Assembly: GCA_045534775.1 (NCBI GenBank)
Contig: JAZSKI010000063.1
Span: forward strand, 1-24,312
DNA: 24,312 nt
Origin: JAZOTK01 sp045534775
Lineage (GTDB): Bacteria; Bacillota; Clostridia; RUG12999
Reading direction: 5' to 3'
Below the pieces are notes generated by a model. That model did no database searches. It was not told where the DNA came from and was given only the letters and a program-made list of their open reading frames with translations. The translations under genes were made by a program, and so were the position numbers. This document shows positions 1-8,198 of this stretch, one piece after another; position 1 is the first letter of the stretch; each line of letters begins with the position of its first letter.

Positions 1-120
1 CCCTTCCCCGAAATAACAATTTAACTCATAAAAAGATTTTTTGTTAAATAACTGTGGTGTACGTCCTTCTAAGTTTGATAAATCTTCCTTTATCTCAGCA
101 TCTGCCGCATCAACGTATGA
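1..120. repeat. 120-bp exact direct repeat, copy 1
   Basis: Identical to bases 550-669. The offset of 549 bp is exactly 183 codons, so both copies are read in the same frame of the fibre gene. The match may extend left of the window edge. Confidence 0.97.
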
Positions 121-807
121 GCTGTCGAGAATTGCCGATTGAATAGCATCGTCAACTTTGGCTAAAGCATCACTAAGATTTTTTATATCTTGTTCTACCT
201 CTACCATTCCGTCTACCCATTTATACGGATAGTATTTTGTATAAGTATCGCCGTACAATACCATAAGATTATCAATAAATTCTTGTGCCAACTCTTCCAA
301 ATCAGTGCTTATTCTACGATACACTAAACCTATACTTTTAATAGTTTCATCAACTTCAAACGTGAATTCTGTTTGTCCGTTTTTTTCATATCGACTTACC
401 CATTCAGTCCCAACTATTGGATTTTCCTCGGTAAATGTTGCGATTGTGAAGCGACTTGTTATAATATCATCGTGTATTGTAACAAAAGTTTTTTCGCTGA
501 CATTTACGGGTATAAAAAGGGATTTATAGTTATCACCAGCGTTAACCGTCCCTTCCCCGAAATAACAATTTAACTCATAAAAAGATTTTTTGTTAAATAA
601 CTGTGGTGTACGTCCTTCTAAGTTTGATAAATCTTCCTTTATCTCAGCATCTGCCGCATCAACGTATGATTTGGTTATTTGTTCTTCATTCCACTCTGCT
701 TCTGTACCTTTATATCCGTATTTTACAGCTATTTCATAGGCGGACATACCTTGTATTACAGGAACTTCTATAATATTACCATTTTCATCTTTAATTTTTA
801 AAATCAT
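1..807 (-). CDS. Tail fibre / receptor-binding protein, partial (3' end outside window)
   Basis: An ATG at 807 opens a frame that stays open for 269 codons and leaves the window at base 1, so the C-terminus is missing. The start follows GAGGTGAT at good spacing, 15 bases after the tailspike stop, so the two genes are probably co-transcribed. Residues 21-39 (MSAYEIAVKYGYKGTEAEW) match a short motif common near the N-terminus of tail-fibre and baseplate proteins of Firmicutes phages. Residues about 47-86 recur exactly at about 230-269 (120-bp DNA repeat, 183-codon period). Between the copies lies a beta-rich segment followed by a helical segment (about 185-230). The family motif and position support a fibre; the receptor-binding role is inferred. 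Confidence 0.75.
   Translation of the reverse strand, partial: MILKIKDENGNIIEVPVIQGMSAYEIAVKYGYKGTEAEWNEEQITKSYVDAADAEIKEDLSNLEGRTPQLFNKKSFYELNCYFGEGTVNAGDNYKSLFIPVNVSEKTFVTIHDDIITSRFTIATFTEENPIVGTEWVSRYEKNGQTEFTFEVDETIKSIGLVYRRISTDLEELAQEFIDNLMVLYGDTYTKYYPYKWVDGMVEVEQDIKNLSDALAKVDDAIQSAILDSSYVDAADAEIKEDLSNLEGRTPQLFNKKSFYELNCYFGEG
550..669. repeat. 120-bp exact direct repeat, copy 2
   Basis: Identical to bases 1-120; identity ends at base 670 (t here, g at 121). It encodes a 40-residue module starting SYVDAADAEIKEDLSNLEGR. Exact DNA identity suggests recent duplication, gene conversion or an assembly effect. Confidence 0.97.
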
Positions 808-822
808 ATAATCACCTCGTTT

Positions 823-3312
823 CTACAGACTAATTTTAGTCCATTTTAAAGTGAATGTGTGCGTATTAGGTTGCCATTCTTTGTTGTCCGCATCCCACAT
901 TTTGATTGATAGGCTACATCCTTCTGATGATGAGCTTATGATATTTACGATTAAAGGATTGTTATTGTTATCCAACGGAGGGGGAGAAATCATAATATTT
1001 CCATCGGTAGTCTTGTTATAAGTAATGTTAACTGTATCGCCTGTAACCTCAACCTCACCGCCGTCTATATAAAAGCCCCGACCTATTTTTATAGGATATT
1101 TCCGAAAATCATCACACAATGTATGATGGATATTTTTTTCATCTTTGTAAACCTCTGCTATCTTATTACCGTAAAAGTCATATTTAACACCTTTATCGTA
1201 GGTTTCCATCTGTTCTCTGTCAGTGGAATAATAAGCGGTCTTATCAGGTATTTCAAAGATAAACTCATCTGATAATTCCAAATAAGATATGTCGGGATTA
1301 ACAACACTACAACCATATTGATAACCTGAAAATCCAAAGGTCGGCAAATCATCCTTCATACCATAGCCATTAATTCTGATTGTTCCTGCCCTGCTCACAT
1401 CATTGCCGCCAGTATGCCAATATGTAGCTACGTTTGTATCTACTCCGTCAGCATTAAATAATTCGGGTGTCCAAGTCCAACAATTATCGAATTTCACCAA
1501 ATTCGTAAAACTATGCACACGGAAGAAACATACTCCTTCTCCGCCTCTTACTGTAAAAGAACAATTTGTGAATATGTATTCCTTTCCGCCTAAATCAAAA
1601 ATGTATTGGTATGTTGGGTTTCCGTCCTCACCTATTATTGAGTCAATAAAATCATCACATTCAAAATTACAGTTTATAAAATTACAGTAACTACTATGTG
1701 TACACAAAATAGCATTCGGACTATGTATACCTACGTTACACGCTATGAATAACACCTTTGAATGTCTAACGTCAATTTTTGCATTATCGAATAAAACATC
1801 CTCCAATACAATTCCAAAATGGTTATTATACTTGCTTTTATCACTTGCATCTTGACTAAGCATCGAGAGACATAAACCATATTCCACATTGTTTGTTCGG
1901 ATATGCTTAAATTGGCAGTTCCATAAATTCGTATTATCATCATCATCGACAGAAGCCGCAGTTATACCATATTTAAAACCGTGAATATAAGCATTTAAAA
2001 TCCTTACCTTGTGTGCATCATTGCCTTTAAAGCGGAAAGCACAATAGCTATTTTCTGTAAAACTGTAACCGCTCTGAGTTATATCAACCGTAGATACACT
2101 AACACCGTCAATAGTCACAAATCTTGCATTAGTGAATACAAAGCCATCGCTATTCTCAAACACAAGGAGTGTATTTTTATCTGAAAAACTATTATTGCCG
2201 TGAATGTACAGATTATTGGCACTAATTCCTACAGGGCTTTTGCACAGATAAACACCCGAAGGTATATATACCCTTTTGCCTGTGTCTATAGCCGCCTGAA
2301 TTGCGCCGCTGTCATCGGTTACTCCATCCGCCTTTGCGCCATACATCTGCGGCGTTACATAGTTAACAATACCGGGTGCTAATTTCTCATAAGAAATACT
2401 ACCATCTAAAACCGATGTAGTAGCTTCAGGATGAGCATCAAGGTAATCGTTAATATAACCTTGTACGTCCGTATTATTAAACATATCTGCCGCTTGCTTC
2501 GCTATATCCGATACACTCGCAGGCGTTCCATCGGGGTCGATTTGAACATTATATCCATCGGGCATAGTTTCACTACCTACATATACACCGGAAACACCGT
2601 CAAATTCTCCTTTTTGTGCTGCTTCGCGCAACCATTTAATAAGAGCATTTGCTTCTTTTATTAAAATATTTACGCTTTCGTAGGATGTGTCAAATTTTGA
2701 ATATGACATATTTAAGGAGCTTTCCAGGTCATTCAATGTCGATATATAAATATCTAATTTTGCCTGTTTGTCGTTCCAATCCGTTATGCGCCCCGACATA
2801 AAATTTATTTCACTTTTCATCGTTGACAGCAACTTATCATAATTCTCTGCATGTTTATTTATGGAATTTAGGTTATTTGTTATCTTAAGGCTTAATGCCG
2901 ATACTGTATTAATCAGAGATAGAAGCAACGGAAATTTATCGTTGTCTTGCGCATTTTTATCCGTGTTAATATCAGGAATAATATTAAATGAAAATGACGT
3001 GGAAGTAAGTCTTTGTGCATCCTTTCCGTACACAGAGACTTCTGCAATAGTTTTACCGCTTATCGCCAAGTCGTTAGATTTAAGAATATAAACGAAGGTG
3101 TTATCTGTCAAATTACTTGTTTTAAAGCAATCTGTTTCGTGAGTACTTCCGTTTTCAAAAAGAAATCTTAGCACAATTGTGCCGTCTTTGGGAATTTCTT
3201 CGGACAAATGAATCGAAAACTGAATGCTATCATTATCACGTTGTTTTATTTTATATGGGGTTTTTAATATCGCTGTATTTGAAAAATCCAATGTAATATC
3301 ATAGTTTATCAA
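823..3312 (-). CDS. Tailspike / baseplate protein: BppU-like N-terminus plus pectate-lyase-type beta-helix
   Basis: 829 codons. Residues about 1-115 resemble the BppU (DUF2479-type) N-terminal domain of Firmicutes phage baseplate proteins, a beta-sandwich that docks to the virion. A predicted coiled coil follows (about 125-235). At about 315-360 the signature YGAKADGVTDDSGAIQAAID and a nearby VYIPSG mark the start of a pectate-lyase-3 / beta-helix fold, which fills most of the rest. A small C-terminal beta domain ends the protein. The family usually binds or cleaves cell-surface polysaccharide; the substrate cannot be read here. The start appears to be TTG at 3312, behind an AAGGAAGTGA ribosome site that overlaps the large terminase stop; no nearby ATG offers an alternative. 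The gene ends with TAG. Confidence 0.85.
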   Translation of the reverse strand: MINYDITLDFSNTAILKTPYKIKQRDNDSIQFSIHLSEEIPKDGTIVLRFLFENGSTHETDCFKTSNLTDNTFVYILKSNDLAISGKTIAEVSVYGKDAQRLTSTSFSFNIIPDINTDKNAQDNDKFPLLLSLINTVSALSLKITNNLNSINKHAENYDKLLSTMKSEINFMSGRITDWNDKQAKLDIYISTLNDLESSLNMSYSKFDTSYESVNILIKEANALIKWLREAAQKGEFDGVSGVYVGSETMPDGYNVQIDPDGTPASVSDIAKQAADMFNNTDVQGYINDYLDAHPEATTSVLDGSISYEKLAPGIVNYVTPQMYGAKADGVTDDSGAIQAAIDTGKRVYIPSGVYLCKSPVGISANNLYIHGNNSFSDKNTLLVFENSDGFVFTNARFVTIDGVSVSTVDITQSGYSFTENSYCAFRFKGNDAHKVRILNAYIHGFKYGITAASVDDDDNTNLWNCQFKHIRTNNVEYGLCLSMLSQDASDKSKYNNHFGIVLEDVLFDNAKIDVRHSKVLFIACNVGIHSPNAILCTHSSYCNFINCNFECDDFIDSIIGEDGNPTYQYIFDLGGKEYIFTNCSFTVRGGEGVCFFRVHSFTNLVKFDNCWTWTPELFNADGVDTNVATYWHTGGNDVSRAGTIRINGYGMKDDLPTFGFSGYQYGCSVVNPDISYLELSDEFIFEIPDKTAYYSTDREQMETYDKGVKYDFYGNKIAEVYKDEKNIHHTLCDDFRKYPIKIGRGFYIDGGEVEVTGDTVNITYNKTTDGNIMISPPPLDNNNNPLIVNIISSSSEGCSLSIKMWDADNKEWQPNTHTFTLKWTKISL

Positions 3313-3326
3313 AATTTATCACTTCC

Positions 3327-4640
3327 TTATCTTCGCTTCTTGCTTTTGCGCAGTTTTCTCTCAAGGTCATATTCCACTGGCGAAACAGGTTTTAGAACAG
3401 GTTTTGCCGCTACAATATGATTAATACAAAAATAACGCAAAGCATCTGGACTATGTGTAATTTCATGGGGCTGTGTATCACAGTCATTAGGGTTACGTTT
3501 ATCTATTTGTATTTCAGATAAGTTTTTTATAAGAGTAGTGCAGTTTGCAAATATGTGTAATTTTATAATGCCATTTATATCAGGCTTAAGCATCTCTTTT
3601 ATACAAGCCCACCCAGCTTGACGATTGTTACTGCTTTTGGTTATATACAGGTTATTTTCTATGAATAAATCACTTCTTGCCTTTCCGCTTTCCTGGCTAC
3701 GACCCCACAGGTCGGGCGGCGCGTATGTAACATAAGCTTTTTCACAAGAAAGCTCATTTATTTTATTTGCAGCTGCCGAAATAGTCATATCCTTTTGATT
3801 GAACTCTCGAAATACATAAATATTGCGCATACTGTCTACAGCTATCCATAACACCGCCAACATATCAAGCCCATAGTCAAAACTGCGATATACGCGCCAA
3901 TCCGATGGAATTTCAAAGGGCTCTATAACATGGCGACTGCGGTCAAATTCAGTAAAAAATCTACCTTCCGCACAGTCCCAATCGCCATACAAAAGCTGCT
4001 TTTTTTCCACTTCGGACAAGGCATAAAGACGGTTTACATAATCGGGGTCGCTCGCCATCAAAAAGTCATTATCTTGAACAAATGACGGAATAAAAATACG
4101 ACTGCCACTCTTGAATTTGTGAAGTTGTCCCGGTGGACCTATGTTGATAAACCTATCCTTCACCCAAGAATGACCTCTGCCACCAGGGTTTGTGCTTGAT
4201 TTTACCGATTTCGGATATCCGTTCGTCCCTCTAAGTCTTGATAACATATATATATACATATGTTCATCAAAATGAGTAAGTTCATCAAACCGTATTACGT
4301 CAAATTCTGCTGACTGATAATTATAAACGTCATTCTCACTATCACAGTAGGCAAAATCAATAATGCTCCCGTTAATGAAATTAATAACATGTGATGAGTG
4401 GTTGTATCGGCACATTTCCTTAGGATACACACTTAATACAGTACGAATTATTGATTTTTCAAGTTCTTTGAACGTCCTTCTGAAAATAACTTGTTTTGAC
4501 CCTGCATATTTCATAGCGTACAACAATGCATCTATAACTTGTCCGTAAGATTTGCCGCCACCTGCTGCACCACCAAAAAGAACCTCTGTCGCCGTAGCAT
4601 TAATAAAGTCATATTGCTTTTTAGATATTTGGATTTTCAT
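3327..4640 (-). CDS. terL: Terminase large subunit (packaging ATPase-nuclease)
   Basis: 437 aa. Pumps DNA into the prohead and cuts it. Walker A is GGAAGGGKS (residues 23-31, Lys30); Walker B is VIRFDELTHF with Asp119-Glu120. A coupling-type motif STNPGGRGH follows. The C-terminal RNase H-like nuclease is marked by the acidic residues in YRSFDYGLD (about 254) and HSPDALRYF (near 400). The length is typical of the family. The start overlaps the end of the upstream small gene by 20 bases and has only a weak, distant AAGGAA, so translational coupling is likely. It is unusual that this gene lies near the distal end of the operon, seven genes away from the small terminase. Confidence 0.95.
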   Translation of the reverse strand: MKIQISKKQYDFINATATEVLFGGAAGGGKSYGQVIDALLYAMKYAGSKQVIFRRTFKELEKSIIRTVLSVYPKEMCRYNHSSHVINFINGSIIDFAYCDSENDVYNYQSAEFDVIRFDELTHFDEHMYIYMLSRLRGTNGYPKSVKSSTNPGGRGHSWVKDRFINIGPPGQLHKFKSGSRIFIPSFVQDNDFLMASDPDYVNRLYALSEVEKKQLLYGDWDCAEGRFFTEFDRSRHVIEPFEIPSDWRVYRSFDYGLDMLAVLWIAVDSMRNIYVFREFNQKDMTISAAANKINELSCEKAYVTYAPPDLWGRSQESGKARSDLFIENNLYITKSSNNRQAGWACIKEMLKPDINGIIKLHIFANCTTLIKNLSEIQIDKRNPNDCDTQPHEITHSPDALRYFCINHIVAAKPVLKPVSPVEYDLERKLRKSKKRR

Positions 4641-4833
4641 AAGGGTTTCTGTTCCTTTTTACCATACCGGACGTATGAGATTTGTATTCAGGTACAGGTT
4701 TTTTCTGAGTGGATAATTGGTTTTCGTCATTACATTTTATTTTTGTTACAACATCAAGTAAAAATTTTTCTTTGCGGCGATATAGCAATTCATTTATTAA
4801 AATATACCCTATAAGCATTATATATTCAAGCAT
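4621..4833 (-). CDS. Small membrane-type hypothetical protein
   Basis: About 70 aa, family not recognised. Two ATGs are possible, at 4839 and 4833. The AGAAGG ribosome site sits one base from the first but seven from the second, so 4833 is preferred. The N-terminus (MLEYIMLIGYILINELLY) is one hydrophobic segment that could span a membrane, followed by a basic and then polar tail. It overlaps the start of the large terminase by 20 bases. The good ribosome site and tight packing argue that it is real. Function is unknown; a membrane segment inside a head operon is odd. Confidence 0.6.
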   Translation of the reverse strand: MLEYIMLIGYILINELLYRRKEKFLLDVVTKIKCNDENQLSTQKKPVPEYKSHTSGMVKRNRNPYENPNI

Positions 4834-4848
4834 GTGCATACCTTCTTT

Positions 4849-5184
4849 CTACCTGAACTGCGGCGTATAAATTCTGCGAGCCTTTCCTCTCTCTTCAGCA
4901 AAAGAAGCAGATGTTTTTGAATTGGCATATAACGAAATATATTTACTGTATTCATCTGATGTCATAGAAAGCTGTGCCTTTATATAAAAAACCAATGCAT
5001 TCTTAAATTTAGGAGATAATTTCATTTTTTCATCAAGATGTGTGTAGATTTTGTCATCATTTTTTGCTCCGTTGCAAGAGTTTGCAAGCTCACGTACTCC
5101 CTCATTAAGCAGATTAATAAATTCTGCAAAAGCAATTTTTTTACCACCAATGGTTACGGATTTATATATATCTTCCACATACAT
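4849..5184 (-). CDS. Hypothetical virion-operon protein (possible head-completion factor)
   Basis: 111 aa, mostly helical and soluble, with no motif I recognise. The start has an ideal AAGGAGGG at 7-8 bases. It lies directly downstream of the major capsid gene, where head-tail connector or completion proteins are often encoded, but this is only positional inference. It is separated from the capsid gene by a hairpin, so it may be made at lower levels than capsid. Ends with TAG. Confidence 0.75.
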   Translation of the reverse strand: MYVEDIYKSVTIGGKKIAFAEFINLLNEGVRELANSCNGAKNDDKIYTHLDEKMKLSPKFKNALVFYIKAQLSMTSDEYSKYISLYANSKTSASFAEERGKARRIYTPQFR

Positions 5185-5209
5185 TATTTTACCCTCCTTA
5201 TAAAATCAA

Positions 5210-5237
5210 AGTGGTGCAATATTACTACTGCACCACT
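5210..5237 (-). terminator. Hairpin after the major capsid gene (attenuator or partial terminator)
   Basis: A perfect 9-bp inverted repeat (AGTGGTGCA at 5210-5218, TGCACCACT at 5229-5237) with a 10-nt loop starts 7 bases past the capsid stop. On the minus-strand transcript it is followed by TTTGATTTTAT, a T-rich but not pure U tract. It could release some polymerases or protect the upstream mRNA end, lowering terminase and tail expression relative to capsid. Strength is unmeasured. Confidence 0.6.
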
Positions 5238-5244
5238 CGAATAA

Positions 5245-6438
5245 TTAAGAGTCGGTACCGTCACAGTTTGTTATTCTGCCTATACCGCCCGGATGTGTAC
5301 AGAGCAAATCGCAGTACCTACCCATTACTGCCTGGTACACTGCTTTATTGGTAAGTCGCTGTATGATTGAGCCGTTTTCATACTCTAACCAATCCCAACC
5401 TCCAATACCGTAAAGGCCGAGATGCTTTGTCTCAAGGAATAATGCTTCATTTGACGGAGCAAATCTATCCATAATAAGAGGAATATCTCTGCCGTCAAAA
5501 GCAACTGACATGGCTTTAAACCCGCCTTTAAGCTCTACGTTATTTTCTACGCGAATGTTATATTCTTTAAGATATGACGAGTATGCCTTGTACGCACTCT
5601 GACCGCATACGATAAGGTCGGTTTCCGCTCCTCTGTGCATCTGAAGTGTAGATAAAACATCAAAAATAATTTCATCATTTATGGTTTCGCCGCTACCTTC
5701 AACTTTTTCACTGTAGGGTACCATCCATGCATTGTTAGATTTATTAACACCATAAAGGGTTCCTGTGGGGGAAAGAATTTTACCGAAACCTGTTAGTTCA
5801 TTATTGTAAGAGTCCTGAAGAGTTATGAAACCGCTGTCGTTTGAGCCTACACCGGATATGTTTTTGTCAAAAGTAACAGTTTTAGTGCTACGGTTGATAG
5901 ATGTAATTCTCGCGGATGCTGTTGCAGGTGTAGTTGTTGAGCTGCTGTTGTAGATGTCACAAATCATACCTTCTATGAGATATTGTGTGTTGGCTACTGT
6001 GACTGTATTACTCGTACTTCCTGCCGGGAAGGTGGTTAAAATGCCACTGCCGTCACCATATACGCTTCTGCCAAGATTGAATTTAAGGGCTTGCTGAGCG
6101 CTCTCAAATTCCATTTTCGCAATATTTAGGAAAGCTCCTATATCTGTTTTGGATGCTTTCCACGCGAGGTCGTCAAATTCAATAGGTGCATACAAGCGTT
6201 TTACCGTACTCTTGAAGTTAATGTACTGCTGACCGCCTGCATCAGGGAGGTCGGGGCTACCCGTAAATCCTGCACCGCCGTTTATACCGTATGTACCTGA
6301 AACGCTAAATTCCTTACCGGCAACAGGTACTGTTTTTATGTTGGCAAGGATTGGTGATGATTTAGTATTCAGTTGCTGCTCCATAACCCTGCCATAGGTT
6401 GTTTTTAAGACGTTTTCTATTTCATTAAAATTAGGCAT
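5245..6438 (-). CDS. Major capsid protein
   Basis: 397 aa. The size, the position directly after a scaffold-like gene and the sequence style fit an HK97-fold phage coat protein: an N-terminal helical arm, a glycine-rich loop (GTYGINGGAGFTGSPDLPDA) resembling an E-loop, and a segment EFESAQQALKFNLGRSVYGD typical of the spine helix region in Firmicutes phage coats. A beta insertion lies at about 140-215. The start has AAGGAG at good spacing; the stop is TAA. I cannot assign a named coat family with certainty. Confidence 0.88.
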   Translation of the reverse strand: MPNFNEIENVLKTTYGRVMEQQLNTKSSPILANIKTVPVAGKEFSVSGTYGINGGAGFTGSPDLPDAGGQQYINFKSTVKRLYAPIEFDDLAWKASKTDIGAFLNIAKMEFESAQQALKFNLGRSVYGDGSGILTTFPAGSTSNTVTVANTQYLIEGMICDIYNSSSTTTPATASARITSINRSTKTVTFDKNISGVGSNDSGFITLQDSYNNELTGFGKILSPTGTLYGVNKSNNAWMVPYSEKVEGSGETINDEIIFDVLSTLQMHRGAETDLIVCGQSAYKAYSSYLKEYNIRVENNVELKGGFKAMSVAFDGRDIPLIMDRFAPSNEALFLETKHLGLYGIGGWDWLEYENGSIIQRLTNKAVYQAVMGRYCDLLCTHPGGIGRITNCDGTDS

Positions 6439-6462
6439 ATATTATCGCTCCTTTTCTCTTTT

Positions 6463-7362
6463 TCAAATTAATCCTAATTGTTTACGTGCAATCACATCAG
6501 CTTCATCCATACTTATTGGGGAAGAATATACCTGCGGTGTTGCGTTCACCATACCCGTTGATGATGACAGAGGAGGGAAATCCCCCGCTTGCGATTGCTG
6601 TCGGGATTGAATAATAGCTATTTTTTTTGCTATTTCGGGATTTTTCAGAATTTGCTCCAACATCCCTTCATCCGAGAGCTGCTGCTCTATTGTTGGTGCG
6701 TTGCTTTTTTTCATACCTTTTGCCAGGAAGTACGCATTTTCTATGGCTGTTTGCTTGTCCAGATTTCTTAAATACTGATTATTATTAATAACCTGTGCAA
6801 TGTCCTGTTGCATATCGCTGAAATCTTCATATTTTTCAGCAATGTTAGATATTGCTTCCGCCCACTGCGACTGTGCTTGCTGCTGCTCATAATTATGTCT
6901 AATATCTCCCATTTCGCTCTGAATGGCGGATTTGAATATTTTTCTGATTGTATCCACAGGTTTTTCATAAAAATTGGCCAGAAAATCATCGTCATTTAAC
7001 TCTGTTGGTGTTTCCATAATATCGCGATTAGCGGCAGAATTAGCAGATTGCATTTCTCGGATTATTGATTGAGCATCAGAAAGCTGTCGTTTCAGATTTT
7101 CTATTTCGCGAGGTAAGTCCTGCGATGTTTGCGGCTTTTGCTGTTGTGTAGGCTCGGAAGCCTGCTGTGGCTCTTTTGTCTGACCCGGCGTTTGGTCTTG
7201 TGTTCCTTCAGCTTGAGGCGAAGAAACCTCGCCGCCAGACTGTCCGTTTGTGTCTGTCGTATGCTGTTCTGCTGCAAGCATCTGCTCATACATTGCTTTT
7301 GCGGCTGCGTTTGCATCTTCCATTGTGGTAACATTTTCTGCACCAACCTCGTAATTATTCAT
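6463..7362 (-). CDS. Scaffolding protein
   Basis: 299 aa, acidic, rich in Gln, Glu, Ser and Pro, and low in aromatic residues. Residues about 30-85 are a disordered Gln/Pro/Thr tract; about 85-110 and the C-terminal half are strongly helical, with likely coiled coils. This composition, and the location immediately before the capsid gene, are the hallmarks of scaffold proteins that shape the prohead and are then lost. No protease motif was seen. The start has AGGAGG at 8-9 bases. It stops with TGA, one of the genes showing that TGA is a normal stop here. Confidence 0.8.
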   Translation of the reverse strand: MNNYEVGAENVTTMEDANAAAKAMYEQMLAAEQHTTDTNGQSGGEVSSPQAEGTQDQTPGQTKEPQQASEPTQQQKPQTSQDLPREIENLKRQLSDAQSIIREMQSANSAANRDIMETPTELNDDDFLANFYEKPVDTIRKIFKSAIQSEMGDIRHNYEQQQAQSQWAEAISNIAEKYEDFSDMQQDIAQVINNNQYLRNLDKQTAIENAYFLAKGMKKSNAPTIEQQLSDEGMLEQILKNPEIAKKIAIIQSRQQSQAGDFPPLSSSTGMVNATPQVYSSPISMDEADVIARKQLGLI

Positions 7363-7386
7363 TTTATTATCCTCCTATCGTATTGT

Positions 7387-7602
7387 TTACTTTGGTGTTT
7401 TCGCTTTTTGTGTAGCAGTTTTCTTGTTAAGGGTTACTTCTTTTTCCTTGGATACTGATTTGAGAGCGCTTATACCCTCTATACATTCAGAGCATAATGC
7501 CAAATATGGACCACTCCGCTTATGTATCAAGTGGCTTGCTCTGTGATTACAGCCCGGAACATCACACACTCTCGCATACTTAATTGGTTTTGTGTCAAGC
7601 AT
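7387..7602 (-). CDS. Small zinc-knuckle-like protein
   Basis: 71 aa. Cys13 and Cys18 (C-x4-C) with His20, His24 and His27 nearby, then Cys37-x2-Cys40, make a plausible zinc-binding site. The C-terminal 25 residues are Lys/Thr-rich. The start lies behind GGAAGGAGG at good spacing, and the gene is packed between the adaptor and scaffold genes. The metal site suggests nucleic-acid or protein binding, but no function is established. Confidence 0.75.
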   Translation of the reverse strand: MLDTKPIKYARVCDVPGCNHRASHLIHKRSGPYLALCSECIEGISALKSVSKEKEVTLNKKTATQKAKTPK

Positions 7603-7620
7603 CCTTATCGCCTCCTTCCA

Positions 7621-8196
7621 TCAATAAATTTCTTTATGTTGATTTTGCAGATATTGTACAAAGTCAGCCAAATACGCGTTATAATCTTCCATGTGATTAT
7701 TATATAATATTACTTCTGAAGCTTCTTTATAAATCATAGCTTTACAATAAGATATAAGAATTTTAAGCCATTCATCAGGCAGATATATTACATCATTTAG
7801 GGATGCTTTTGCAGGTGGTACCCATCTTACATATAACTCATAGGTCGCTATGTAATTTGGAACCGGAGATATCTTAATGATGCATTCATCATTTTTAACA
7901 ATGGCATAATAAATATGGTCCTTCACAATACTTTCCGCACTGCCGTGGCTATACTCCACACCATTAATATTAAGTCTTTGAATATCATCAATATGATGGC
8001 ATTCGGTCTGAGAAATAATTTCGTAATCAAGAGGTTCTGTTATTAATTTTGTATCGCTTATGAAATTCTTATATATAAGTTGCTCTACTTCGGTTATCCA
8101 TAAGTAAAACAATGTATCGTCTACAGCTGGAATAATATCGGTAGAAGCCCTTATCAGTTCTCCGAGTTCTCCCACATTATAGCTGCTTTTGTACAT
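7621..8196 (-). CDS. Putative head-tail adaptor protein
   Basis: 191 aa. It follows the portal gene directly, with its AGGGAGGTG ribosome site inside the portal's last codons. The N-terminus (GELGELIRASTDIIPAV) and a helical bundle interrupted by a beta segment (about 55-125) are in keeping with head-tail adaptor proteins that dock under the portal in short-tailed phages. The assignment rests mainly on size and position; I do not see a diagnostic motif. Ends with TGA. Confidence 0.6.
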   Translation of the reverse strand: MYKSSYNVGELGELIRASTDIIPAVDDTLFYLWITEVEQLIYKNFISDTKLITEPLDYEIISQTECHHIDDIQRLNINGVEYSHGSAESIVKDHIYYAIVKNDECIIKISPVPNYIATYELYVRWVPPAKASLNDVIYLPDEWLKILISYCKAMIYKEASEVILYNNHMEDYNAYLADFVQYLQNQHKEIY

Positions 8197-8198
8197 AA

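Noticed and set aside
1..669. Diversity-generating retroelement template/variable pair in the fibre gene
   Set aside because: The copies are exactly identical, lack adenine-biased differences, and no reverse transcriptase is seen in the window.
7129..7458. 109-codon plus-strand frame, Leu/Cys-rich
   Set aside because: It is the complement of the Gln-rich scaffold tract and next gene; composition is an artefact of the opposite strand.
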